A stretch of 64,000 bases of DNA, taken from contig JADLCY010000011.1 of assembly GCA_020846935.1 (NCBI GenBank), forward strand, positions 496,001 to 560,000. Direction: 5' to 3'. Positions 26,982 through 34,686 of this stretch are shown piece after piece (position 1 is the stretch's first letter; each line of letters begins with the position of its first letter). Under the pieces are notes generated by a model. The model ran no database searches. It worked only from the letters and a program-made list of their open reading frames with translations, and had not been told where the DNA came from. The DNA comes from Gemmatimonadaceae bacterium (lineage in GTDB: Bacteria; Gemmatimonadota; Gemmatimonadetes; Gemmatimonadales; Gemmatimonadaceae). The position numbers and the translations under genes are program-made.

Positions 26982-27608
26982 TTATCGGTCGTTGGATCCG
27001 GCGTGGGCGAGCCGGAGGAACTCGTCGCGCGTCTTGGCGTCGTCGCGGAACGCGCCGAGGAGTGCGGAGGTGATCGTCTTGGAGTTCTGCTTCTCCACCC
27101 CGCGCATCATCATGCAGAGGTGGTACGCCTCGATCACCACGCCCACGCCGATCGGCCCGAGGATCGCCTGGATCGCGCTCGCGATTTCGCCCGTGAGGCG
27201 CTCCTGCACCTGGAACCGCCGCGCAAACATGTCGACGATGCGCGGCAGCTTGGACAGGCCGACGATGCGACCGTTCGGAATATAGGCGATGTGCGCCTTG
27301 CCAAAGAACGGCAGCAGGTGATGCTCGCACATCGAATACAGCTCGATGTCGCGCACCATCACCATGTTCTGGTGGTCCTCGGCAAAGATCCCCTCCCCGA
27401 CGACGTCTTCGACCCTCATGTGGTAGCCCTGCGTCAGGAACCGCATGGACTCCACCACACGATGCGGCGTGCGCTGCAGGCCCTCGCGTTGCGGCTGCTC
27501 ACCGAGCAGTTCGAGCTGCCGGCGGACCAGATTCTCGAACTCCAGGCAGGCCGCGCCGGCAAAGGCGCCGGGCTCGTCGTCGGCAGGTGGCTTGATGTGC
27601 CAGGGCAT
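26982..27608 (-). CDS. folE: GTP cyclohydrolase I
   Basis: 208 residues from MPWHIKPP; an ATG 39 bp upstream, overlapping the PTPS gene, is the alternative start. It converts GTP to 7,8-dihydroneopterin triphosphate, the first step of folate and biopterin synthesis. Family motifs are [13 protein letters not shown], the zinc/catalytic [49 protein letters not shown] and [16 protein letters not shown] (third zinc ligand Cys and substrate Gln/Arg-Gly). Zinc ligands Cys-His...Cys are intact, so it is the type I zinc enzyme. It is flanked by PTPS (7-bp gap) and the SDR (1-bp gap), pointing to biopterin rather than folate alone. Confidence 0.96.
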   Translation of the reverse strand: MPWHIKPPADDEPGAFAGAACLEFENLVRRQLELLGEQPQREGLQRTPHRVVESMRFLTQGYHMRVEDVVGEGIFAEDHQNMVMVRDIELYSMCEHHLLPFFGKAHIAYIPNGRIVGLSKLPRIVDMFARRFQVQERLTGEIASAIQAILGPIGVGVVIEAYHLCMMMRGVEKQNSKTITSALLGAFRDDAKTRDEFLRLAHAGSNDR

Positions 27609-27615
27609 GGAAGGC

Positions 27616-28038
27616 TCAGGTGTCGTCGCGCCCATCATAGTCGACATAGTTGTGTTCCGTCTCCCACAGGCGCAGCCGCGTCAGCCGCGCCGGTCGCACG
27701 TGGGGCTCGATCGCCCGCCAGCAGGCGACGACCAGGTTCTCGGACGTGGGGTTGATGCCCCGCAGGAACGGCACGTCCAGGTTGAGGTTCCGGTGGTCGA
27801 GCTGGTCGATCACCTCGCGCGACACGACGTCACGCAGCACGCCGAGGTCCATCACGTAGCCGGTCCGGGCGTCGATCGGACCCGTCACCGACACGTCGAG
27901 GGTGTAGTTGTGCCCGTGCCAGTTGGGGTTGTTGCATTTTCCGTAGATCCGCGCATTCTCCTCGTCGCTCATCGCGGCACTGTGAATGCGATGGGCAGCG
28001 TTGAAGCGCAGGCGACGCGTGATGGTGACGATCGGCAC
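27616..28038 (-). CDS. 6-pyruvoyl-tetrahydropterin synthase family protein (PTPS/QueD)
   Basis: 140 residues from a GTG. Zinc histidines are seen in FNAAHRIHS and NWHGHNY. The catalytic cysteine lies in the [13 protein letters not shown] block, where C is separated from HGH by five residues as in animal-type PTPS; the QueD type has three. Further motifs are [15 protein letters not shown] and the pterin-anchoring Glu in [10 protein letters not shown]. It converts dihydroneopterin triphosphate to 6-pyruvoyl-tetrahydropterin, or, in QueD enzymes, to carboxytetrahydropterin. The Cys spacing and the adjoining folE and SDR genes favour the biopterin role over queuosine. First gene of this three-gene operon. 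Confidence 0.9.
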   Translation of the reverse strand: MPIVTITRRLRFNAAHRIHSAAMSDEENARIYGKCNNPNWHGHNYTLDVSVTGPIDARTGYVMDLGVLRDVVSREVIDQLDHRNLNLDVPFLRGINPTSENLVVACWRAIEPHVRPARLTRLRLWETEHNYVDYDGRDDT

Positions 28039-28099
28039 GAGCGACCAACTGGCTTGCGTCGGCTGGAGTTCCCGCGGTCTCCGCGATCCGTATCACCGG

Positions 28100-28113
28100 C
28101 CATCGCGCGATGG
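28100..28113. promoter_or_regulatory. Perfect 14-bp palindrome upstream of the PTPS operon
   Basis: CCATCGCGCGATGG with no spacer, 62 bp upstream of the PTPS GTG. A second 10-bp palindrome CCTCGCGAGG lies at 28132-28141. Either could be an operator for a dimeric repressor, but CG-rich palindromes arise easily in such DNA. Confidence 0.3.
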
Positions 28114-28159
28114 TAAGTACGGGCCATCCCACCTCGCGAGGCAGGCCGTCGATGACAAA

Positions 28160-28375
28160 CGGGCCTCGCCGCTCGTCGACGAGGCCCGCCAAGGTCGGAA
28201 CGAAGAGGTTTTTTTGAAGCCCGAACGATAGGAATAAGACCCGCAACCAGCCTTCCGCCTTCCCCGCACTGGGGCATGACGTCAACCAATCTGTTGGGCC
28301 CCTACGCTGAGCTTGTTGGCTCAAAAAAGGGAGTCTCTTCGCCCCTGTTACCTGGCCCCGAATGTACCGGGGCAT
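28160..28375. other. Divergent intergenic region with two similarly built, oppositely oriented elements
   Basis: The 370-bp gap between the PTPS gene and the divergent small membrane-protein gene has no gene that I can see. It holds two look-alike units facing away from each other. Minus strand, read leftward: a run of 7 A (28209-28215), CTCTTCG (28201-28207), then a 9-bp hairpin CGGGCCTCG/CGAGGCCCG (28160-28188). Plus strand, read rightward: a run of 6 A (28323-28328), CTCTTCG (28335-28341), then a 6-bp hairpin GCCCCG/CGGGGC (28355-28373). Each unit lies in the untranslated leader of its own gene. They could be leader RNA structures or upstream promoter elements; I cannot tell which. Confidence 0.4.
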
Positions 28376-28408
28376 ACAACGCCGGTCAATCTGACTAACA
28401 TTCAGCCC

Positions 28409-28603
28409 ATGGATCTCGGAATCGTTGCGGCCCTCGTGATGCTCGCCGTCTGGGCCTTCGCCACATTCACGACTACCGCCCCCGGTTGGATACATCTTCT
28501 CCTCAGCGTTGGCGTGTTCCTGCTCATCTACCGGATCGTGGTGCTCGGAACCGCGCGATCCGCCAGGGACAAGGGGGACCGGTCCGGCGCGCCTCCGGCA
28601 TGA
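28409..28603 (+). CDS. Small two-helix membrane protein (DUF5670 / Lmo0937-like)
   Basis: 64 residues: an N-terminal helix (GIVAALVMLAVWAFATF), a short loop with the GWIHLLL turn, a second helix (VGVFLLIYRIVVLG) and a basic tail. The helix-GGxIH-helix layout matches the short DUF5670/Lmo0937 membrane family found across bacteria, whose function is unknown and which is often stress-related. The start is the ATG at the head of MDLGIV, about 30 bp after the plus-strand hairpin of the intergenic region. Confidence 0.65.
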   Translation: MDLGIVAALVMLAVWAFATFTTTAPGWIHLLLSVGVFLLIYRIVVLGTARSARDKGDRSGAPPA

Positions 28604-28636
28604 CGCCCCCTTGCCTCACGAGTGCGAGCACGGGAC

Positions 28637-28666
28637 TTGCGCATTGTGGTGTCGATCCGGTGTATT
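28637..28666 (+). promoter_or_regulatory. Candidate sigma70-type promoter
   Basis: TTGCGC (28637-28642), 18-bp spacer, TGTATT (28661-28666), about 38 bp upstream of the ATG at 28704. A TAGGAGAC ribosome-binding site follows, 4-5 bases before that ATG. Confidence 0.45.
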
Positions 28667-28703
28667 TGGCCACATCCGCGTCGTGAGGTAGGTCGTAGGA
28701 GAC

Positions 28704-29213
28704 ATGGCACTGCACCTGAGTTTTCGGGCCGAGCTGGCGAACCAGGTCTTGCTTCGCCTCAAGCGATTCGATGAGGCCGCCTGGTGCGACGCCGAACGCC
28801 TCGCCGAGGCGCGGCGCGAGTACTTCGACCTCGCCTACACCCTCGCCCACGACGCCGTCAACCTCCTCATCGAGGAGTTCGGGCCCGACCTCCGGCTCGT
28901 GCTGGATGCCAGACTCGGCGACGCAGACGCCTTGTTCAGCACGCTCCCCACCGAAGAGTCGCTCGAGACGCCGGCGCCACGCTGGCGTGTCGCCCGCGCC
29001 ACGGTGCTCGCGGTGTACCTCCGCGACTCCCGCGGGTTCAACCTCGGCGCGTTCCAGGCCCTGTTCGCGCCCGTCGCTGCCCGCATAGACCTCGGGGAGC
29101 TCGAACGCACCGCGCTCGCGTCCCTCGGAGAGGAAACCGGCGACTTCCAGGTGGTCAAGCGCTACGAGCCCCCCGCGATCATTCCGCAGCCCGACGCAAA
29201 GAAACGCGCCTGA
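28704..29213 (+). CDS. Hypothetical cytoplasmic protein
   Basis: 169 residues with a strong Shine-Dalgarno (AGGAG) and an upstream promoter-like pair, so very likely a real gene. The sequence is mostly helical and charged (LANQVLLRLKRFDEAAWCDAERLAEARREYFDLAYTLA), with a Pro/Lys-rich C-terminal tail. No signal peptide, membrane segment or catalytic motif is seen, and I do not recognise the family. It converges on the GNAT gene with 15 bp between the stops. Confidence 0.7.
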   Translation: MALHLSFRAELANQVLLRLKRFDEAAWCDAERLAEARREYFDLAYTLAHDAVNLLIEEFGPDLRLVLDARLGDADALFSTLPTEESLETPAPRWRVARATVLAVYLRDSRGFNLGAFQALFAPVAARIDLGELERTALASLGEETGDFQVVKRYEPPAIIPQPDAKKRA

Positions 29214-29228
29214 GCTGACCAGCCGGAG

Positions 29229-30206
29229 TCAGATCTCCCAGTTGCTGAACACGACGCTGCCGTTCGCCGCACGACGCTCGGAATATCCGTCGACGGCCAT
29301 CCGCAGGTCCGTCCAGCGCACTCGCGCACCCCGCTCGATCAACCGACGGTACACGCCCTCGTAGTCGCTTTGCACACGCATCGCCACGCGCCGCGTGCCG
29401 GTGCGTCTCACGGCGTCCGAAAGGCTCACCGCCATCGCCTCGACGACGTCCTCCGAGCGGAGCACCATCTTGAGCACCCGCAGCTCGTCGCGTGAACGCC
29501 CCTCGACGAGCGAAGCGGCGTGGAACAGCGCGAACCCTTCGAGGCGCGCGCCATCCCGCACGACGACGACATCGCCCAGACCCAGGTCGAGCGTGAGGTC
29601 CAGTTCGCGGCTGAAGTCGTAGCCGGGGAGCGCGAGAGTGGTGAGATCACGGCACGCCGCCACGGCCTTCACGCGATCCGCCGGTGGCAGGCTCCCGATC
29701 AGCGACACCGGCCGGTCGCGCTCGGATGCCTCGAGCGTGAGCGTGATCGTCAGGCGGCCCGGCAGGAACCCAAGCGACGAATAGAAGCCGATGTTGTCCA
29801 TCGTGCGCGGCATCGTCTCGAGACCGATCACCGAACACCCGTTCGCACGCAGCCACGCGATGCCCTCGCGCACGATCGCCTTGCCAAGCCCGGATCCCTG
29901 CCACTCGGGGCGGACCGCAAGCGGGCCCATCCAGCCTTCGACTCCGGAACGGTGCGCCACGTTGAATGCCACAACTTCGCCATGTTCATCGCGCCACAAC
30001 ATCGCCCCGTCGCGAGCGTCTTCGATGGCGTAGCGCCAGATCGCGGGGTTCAGCTGCGGCACGCGCACGCCGACCATCCCGTCCTGGCGGTATCGTTCGG
30101 TGAACGCGTCAGAGAACACGCGGTTCACCGCGTCGATATCCGTGACGCCGATGCGATGCGGGCCGCTCACCGCCCGCGGCGGATTCCAGGGCCGCGCGAT
30201 CGTCAT
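29229..30206 (-). CDS. Tandem GNAT-family N-acetyltransferase
   Basis: 325 residues. The N-terminal GNAT domain has a clear acetyl-CoA motif MGPLAVRPEWQGSGLGKAIV (residues about 92-111) and the following IGFYSSLGFLPG strand-turn. The second half (about 170-320) looks like a further GNAT-like fold with weaker motifs (VVVVRDGARLEGFALFH, DYEGVYRRLIERGARVRW), giving a double-domain architecture. The ATG overlaps the rad50 stop (ATGA), so it is the last gene of the HerA-Mre11-Rad50 transcription unit. The acceptor is unknown; modification of a repair or antibiotic substrate would be speculation. Confidence 0.85.
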   Translation of the reverse strand: MTIARPWNPPRAVSGPHRIGVTDIDAVNRVFSDAFTERYRQDGMVGVRVPQLNPAIWRYAIEDARDGAMLWRDEHGEVVAFNVAHRSGVEGWMGPLAVRPEWQGSGLGKAIVREGIAWLRANGCSVIGLETMPRTMDNIGFYSSLGFLPGRLTITLTLEASERDRPVSLIGSLPPADRVKAVAACRDLTTLALPGYDFSRELDLTLDLGLGDVVVVRDGARLEGFALFHAASLVEGRSRDELRVLKMVLRSEDVVEAMAVSLSDAVRRTGTRRVAMRVQSDYEGVYRRLIERGARVRWTDLRMAVDGYSERRAANGSVVFSNWEI

Positions 30207-32656
30207 GCGTCAGCTCCGGCGCCTTCGAGCAGGTGGCCGAGTTCCTCGGGATCCGCGGACGCCGAGGCCGCGCGCACCACCGTGCTCCCCGATTCCTCGT
30301 CGTACTCGAGGCGGATCTCGTGCGCGAGCCCACGGACCACGTTCACGTGCGTGATGAGGATGACCTGCTCAAAGCGATCCTGCAGGCTGCGCAAGAGCTC
30401 CACCACGTTGAGCTGGCGCCACTCGTCGAGCGAACCAAACACCTCGTCGAGCACAAGGAGCGTGAGCCGCTGGCCCGTGCGCTCGGCGATCATCTGCGAA
30501 ATGGCGAGTCGGAGCGCGAGGTTGGTGAGGTCTTCTTCGCCGCCGGAGATCACCGGCTTGGGCCGCCCGTCTTCCAGCACGACGATGTTGTACTGGTCGT
30601 CGAGCTCGAGTTCCGAATAGCGGTGTCCCGTCAGCTCGGCGAGGAATGCACTGGCCAACTCTGAGAGTTCAGGGCGCAACGCGTGGTTGAGGTCCGTGCG
30701 CAGGTCGGTGTAGGCGCGATCGAGCTCCTCGTGCAATCGCTTGTCGCGCAGCAGCGCCTGCTCCATGTCCCGGGCCCGCTGGAGGTCGGCGACGGCCTTG
30801 GCGGCAGCGTCCGCGTCGCGTTGGGCGGCCCTGAGTTCCCCGGTCGCGGCCGCGAGGGCCACCTCAGCCGCACGCGACGCTGCCGCGGTGCGTTCCTGCA
30901 GGTCCCGCACCTGGGCGTAGTCCTGCTCGGAGAACCGCAGGGCGGTCCGCGCCGACGCGAGGTCGAGCACTCGCGAGCGCAATGCGTCGATGCCGGCCCG
31001 CACCCGCGCGAGATCGGCGAGCAGTCCGGGTTCCCGTTCCAGCAACGTCGAGAGCCGCGTGGCCTGCTCGTTCAGTGGCGCCAGGCGGTCGATGTCCTTT
31101 TCGAGCGCCTTGTGACGTCCCTCGTCGTATCCACCGGGGATGGCCGCCAACTCGCGCGACCACTGCTCGTATTGCTGTTCCTTGCGCGCCAGCTCGCGCT
31201 GCAGCTGCGACAGCTCCTGCACCTCGCTCTGCACACGGGCGAGCTGACGCTCCAGCTCACCGGCCTCGCGGGCGCGCTCGCGGCGAAGCTCCTCGACGCG
31301 CTGCAGCTCGGGCGGAATCTGCTCCAGCTGCACGAGGCGTGTGCCGAAATACCTCCCGTCCACCGTGATCGTCTCCATCTGCTCATCGAGCTGGTCGAGC
31401 ACGGTGCGGAAGTTCTCGCCCAACTTGCGTGTGCAGGTAGGGCAGGCGCCGTCTTCGCCCAGTTCCATCACGCGGTCGCGCTGCTTCTTGAGTTCCGCGT
31501 ATTGCGCGCGCAGGGCGTCGCGCTTGGTCTCCGCCTCCTGCGTGTCGCGCACCCAGGCGGTGCGCATGCCTTCGATGCGGCCCAGGGCGTCCTCCACTTC
31601 CCGCCGCTTGGCTTCGAGCGCCACCGTCACCGCCTCCTCCGCCTGGGGCGCGCCGGCGATTCGCGTCCGCCGGTCGCGCCTGAGCGCGAGCTCGTCGGCC
31701 AGTGCCCGCGACGACTCCGTGAGCGTCGCCCGCTTGCCCTCCTCTCTCGCGAGTTCCTCCAGCCGCGCGTACTCGGCCGCGAATGCCGCGAGGGGCGCCA
31801 GTTCGGTCGAGAGTCGTGTAAGCTCCTCGCGCGCGGCTCCGGTCGACTGCAGCTCACCCGTCAACCGATCGTGATCGCGCTCGTGCGCCGCGAGTTCGCT
31901 CTCGGCGACGCGCAGCTCGCCGGTCAGTTCCGCATGACGTTCACGCGCCCGTTGGGCCTCCGCCCAACCCGGTCCGATCTCGGCCAGGCGCTGCGCGGCC
32001 CGTCGATGCGCATCTTCGGCCGCGGCCAGCCCGCGCTCCGCCTCGACGCGCCGCGCCGAGGCATCGTTGAGGCCACGCGTGACCGCGTCCACGTCGGGCA
32101 TCGCCGCGCGAACGCCCGTGAGCTCGGCGGTCAACAGGCGCCGCCGATCGCGCACCGCGTCCTGCGCCACACGCAGCTTCTCGTAGCCGAGCACGCGAGA
32201 CAGAAACTGGGCCCGCTCCGAGGGGCCCATCGCCGACATGACGTTCAGTTCCTTCTGGCCCGTGAAATAGGTCTGAAAGAACTCGGTGCGTGAAAGGCCG
32301 AGTCGGCGCTCGAGCAGGCCGGTGACCGCCGAGAGCGACGTGGCGATCGGCTCGTTGCCGCCATCGAGATACAACTCCGCGTTGCTCAGGCCGCGGACGA
32401 CGCGATAGCGATGGCCGCCGAGCTCGAAGTCCAGCTCCACGCGCACGCTCGATCGGGGCGGCGCCTGAATGAAGCGGATCGAGTCACGGGTGCCCCGCGC
32501 GGCCGGTTGCCCGTAGATCGCCCAGGCAATCGCCTCGAGAACCGTGCTCTTGCCGGCGCCGTTGGGGCCGACGATGCCGGTGAGCCCAGTGTCGAACTCC
32601 AGCCGCGAGGAGGCATGCTGCCGGAAGTTGGTGAGTTCCAGCGAATTGATCCTCAC
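30203..32656 (-). CDS. Rad50/SbcC-type SMC-like ATPase
   Basis: 817 residues from a GTG overlapping the mre11 stop (GTGA). Walker A GPNGAGKS is at residues 30-37, followed by the FxQT(Y)F region. Long coiled coils flank a zinc hook CPTC at residues 405-408, almost at the midpoint. ABC signature SGGEEDLTNLALRLA starts at 704 and Walker B LLVLDE at 731-736. At this length the arms are short compared with E. coli SbcC (about 1050 residues) and closer to archaeal Rad50. With Mre11 it tethers and processes DNA ends in the cytoplasm. HerA and NurA genes are close by on the same strand. Confidence 0.95.
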   Translation of the reverse strand: MRINSLELTNFRQHASSRLEFDTGLTGIVGPNGAGKSTVLEAIAWAIYGQPAARGTRDSIRFIQAPPRSSVRVELDFELGGHRYRVVRGLSNAELYLDGGNEPIATSLSAVTGLLERRLGLSRTEFFQTYFTGQKELNVMSAMGPSERAQFLSRVLGYEKLRVAQDAVRDRRRLLTAELTGVRAAMPDVDAVTRGLNDASARRVEAERGLAAAEDAHRRAAQRLAEIGPGWAEAQRARERHAELTGELRVAESELAAHERDHDRLTGELQSTGAAREELTRLSTELAPLAAFAAEYARLEELAREEGKRATLTESSRALADELALRRDRRTRIAGAPQAEEAVTVALEAKRREVEDALGRIEGMRTAWVRDTQEAETKRDALRAQYAELKKQRDRVMELGEDGACPTCTRKLGENFRTVLDQLDEQMETITVDGRYFGTRLVQLEQIPPELQRVEELRRERAREAGELERQLARVQSEVQELSQLQRELARKEQQYEQWSRELAAIPGGYDEGRHKALEKDIDRLAPLNEQATRLSTLLEREPGLLADLARVRAGIDALRSRVLDLASARTALRFSEQDYAQVRDLQERTAAASRAAEVALAAATGELRAAQRDADAAAKAVADLQRARDMEQALLRDKRLHEELDRAYTDLRTDLNHALRPELSELASAFLAELTGHRYSELELDDQYNIVVLEDGRPKPVISGGEEDLTNLALRLAISQMIAERTGQRLTLLVLDEVFGSLDEWRQLNVVELLRSLQDRFEQVILITHVNVVRGLAHEIRLEYDEESGSTVVRAASASADPEELGHLLEGAGADA

Positions 32657-33855
32657 TCGCCCTCCGGACTGATCGCGGCCACGTTCGCCGCTTCTTCACG
32701 CGCGTCCGCGTCGCGCAGGTAGCGCATGCCGAGGTCAACCAGCGCCTGGCGCTCGATGTCGGGCGCCAGCGGACGACTCCAGAGCCGCTCCTGGACCATC
32801 TCGATCAGGGATGGACGCCGTCCGGTCGCGCCGGTCACCGGGAGTGCGCGCAGCAGTTCGGGGCGGCGCGTATCGAGATGGAAGTGCAGCGCGCGGCGCC
32901 GCAGGTCGCGCAGCATCCGATGATCCAGCTCGCGGGCCACGTGCCGCGGGATGTCGCGGATGACCTGGCGCACGATGCGGTCGTCGACACCACCCTTGAG
33001 GGCCTTCACGTTGGCGGTGATGGCCGCGTCGACGTCAGCGGCGGTGAGACCGTTGGCGACGATGACCGGCAGGTCGATGATCGGCCGCGCCGGCTCGACC
33101 TTGTGGAATGTCCGCTTTCGCCGCTCGAGGTCGTACTCGATGAACCCCTTCCCCGGGAGCTTGGCCGCCTTCTCCTCGTGGTACTCGCCCCAGATGTTGA
33201 CGCTGGTGTACTCCAACGATCCGCTATAGCAGGCGTTGGGCGCGAGGGAGTGGAACACGTGGTGATGCCCGAATGCGCAGTAACTCCACTGGGCGAACTT
33301 CACCTCTTCGGGCGCGACGTTGAGGGCGGCTGGCTCGCTGTAGCCGTAGGTATTTGGCAGGCTGCCCGGCATGTCGCCGTGCATCACCAGCACATTGTGC
33401 GACATCGTCGGGTCGATCTCGAACGCGGGCGGCGCCCCCGGTACGTCGGGCACCGCCAGCACCGAGAGACTGCGCTCGGCGAACGTGAGCCGCCGGGGCT
33501 CGGTGTCGACCACGTGAATGCCGAGGGGACTGAACAAACGCAGGATGCAGCCCGTTTCGACCGCCCGCGGCGTGTCGTGGTTGCCGGCCACCATCACGAT
33601 GATCGATTGCGGCAGTGCTCTCGTCAGGCGCGACAGCTGCTGGAACGTGTGCAGGATCGCCGGGTTCGGCGGGCGCACATTGTGGAACACGTCCCCGGCA
33701 ATCACCACCAGGTCGGGCGCCCGCTCGATGATCCGGTCGATCGTGCGCTGAAACACGCCCGCCACGTCAGCCTCCCGCTGGTTCATGCCCGCGGGGGTCT
33801 GGCGCTGGAACTGGCGGATCCCGAGATGCAGGTCCGAGAGGTGGATCAGGCGCAT
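32653..33855 (-). CDS. Mre11/SbcD-type DNA nuclease
   Basis: 400 residues, calcineurin-like metallophosphoesterase. All five phosphoesterase motifs are visible: LSDLHLG (Asp8, His10), VIAGDVFHN, VAGNHDTPR (catalytic His), VMHGDMP and FGHHHVF, followed by SGSLEYTS. The C-terminal capping and Rad50-binding part follows. The nuclease opens hairpins and trims blocked DNA ends with Rad50. The next gene, rad50, overlaps by 4 bp; upstream are the secreted protein (9-bp gap) and HerA. SbcD and Mre11 are orthologous; the Mre11 name is preferred here because of the HerA/NurA context. Confidence 0.95.
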   Translation of the reverse strand: MRLIHLSDLHLGIRQFQRQTPAGMNQREADVAGVFQRTIDRIIERAPDLVVIAGDVFHNVRPPNPAILHTFQQLSRLTRALPQSIIVMVAGNHDTPRAVETGCILRLFSPLGIHVVDTEPRRLTFAERSLSVLAVPDVPGAPPAFEIDPTMSHNVLVMHGDMPGSLPNTYGYSEPAALNVAPEEVKFAQWSYCAFGHHHVFHSLAPNACYSGSLEYTSVNIWGEYHEEKAAKLPGKGFIEYDLERRKRTFHKVEPARPIIDLPVIVANGLTAADVDAAITANVKALKGGVDDRIVRQVIRDIPRHVARELDHRMLRDLRRRALHFHLDTRRPELLRALPVTGATGRRPSLIEMVQERLWSRPLAPDIERQALVDLGMRYLRDADAREEAANVAAISPEGE

Positions 33856-33864
33856 GCCCTGAAG

Positions 33865-34686
33865 CTACAGCACCCGCATCCACTGGGTGATCTTCACACG
33901 AACCCGCCCGGCCGCGGCGTCCTTGCGACCCGTCGTCACCGACTGCAGGTCCACCACCGACCGCGCCTCGGCGATCCATCCGCGCCGCAGGTCGATCGTG
34001 ATCTTGCCGCTCACATCGCCCGCCGTCTGCACGAACCCTTCGGCCGCGCCCCCGGCCAGAGGCGCCGATCGCATCAGCCGACCGCGCACCGACAGCATGG
34101 CGTATTCACCGGACTTCGAAACCGAGTCGAGCCGAAACGTCGCGTTCAGCGTCGCCGTCCCACGGCCACCCGGAACCGCCGCCAACGGCAGTTCCACCGC
34201 ACGCACCCAGGACGCCCCGGGCAGCAGGCGCTCCTTCGGCAGGGTCGCCGGAAGCTGGCTGAACAGGCTCCCCACGGCAGGGCCGGCAAGCTGCCCGCCG
34301 TCGCCCATGGCCGTACTGCCGTCCGGCTCCACGCGAAAGCGGAACCGCTGACCCTGGAGCGCCCGTGCCGCCCGCAGGGTCGGCGAGGTCGCATACGCCT
34401 CGGAACTCGTTATGCGCACCGAATCGGTCAGCGCGAGTACCCGCGCCCCGTCGTCGTCGGTCGATTCGACGGCGATGCGTGCGAGGATTACCAGCGACGC
34501 CGCGTCACCGGGCTCGGAGCCTTCGTCACGCGCGGCGCGCGAGATCTCGATGGTCTGGTCGAGCCGCACCCTCAGCGTGTCGCCGGCGCGCGGTCGGAGC
34601 TGCAGGAGGATGCCCTGCCCCGCGAGCGGTGCCGCGGCAACGACCGACAGGAACGCGGCGAAGGCAAGGCCGGCCCGACGGCGCAT
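33865..34686 (-). CDS. Secreted protein of unknown function (DUF6263-like)
   Basis: 273 residues. The signal peptide is MRRRAGLAFAAFLSVVAAAPLAGQ with a probable cut after AGQ. The mature part is beta-rich with alternating strands (LRPRAGDTLRVRLDQTIEI, VESTDDDGARVLALTDSV, FRFRVEPDGSTAM, GYARGTATL-like segments, FRLDSVSKSGEYAML, GKITIDLRRGWIAEARS), resembling lipoprotein-like DUF6263 proteins. Its start shares a base with the HerA stop and its stop is 9 bp before mre11. An exported protein is therefore embedded in a DNA-repair operon, which is unexpected. The family assignment is tentative. Confidence 0.75.
   Translation of the reverse strand: MRRRAGLAFAAFLSVVAAAPLAGQGILLQLRPRAGDTLRVRLDQTIEISRAARDEGSEPGDAASLVILARIAVESTDDDGARVLALTDSVRITSSEAYATSPTLRAARALQGQRFRFRVEPDGSTAMGDGGQLAGPAVGSLFSQLPATLPKERLLPGASWVRAVELPLAAVPGGRGTATLNATFRLDSVSKSGEYAMLSVRGRLMRSAPLAGGAAEGFVQTAGDVSGKITIDLRRGWIAEARSVVDLQSVTTGRKDAAAGRVRVKITQWMRVL

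Noticed and set aside
28132-28141. CCTCGCGAGG palindrome as an operator
   Set aside because: Ten-base CG-core palindromes are expected by chance in such GC-rich DNA. Kept only as a remark beside the longer palindrome.
28201-28215. CGAAGAGG followed by seven T as the end of an intrinsic terminator on the plus strand
   Set aside because: The nearest hairpin (28160-28188) is 20 nt away from the T-run, too far for an intrinsic terminator, and no plus-strand gene ends before it.
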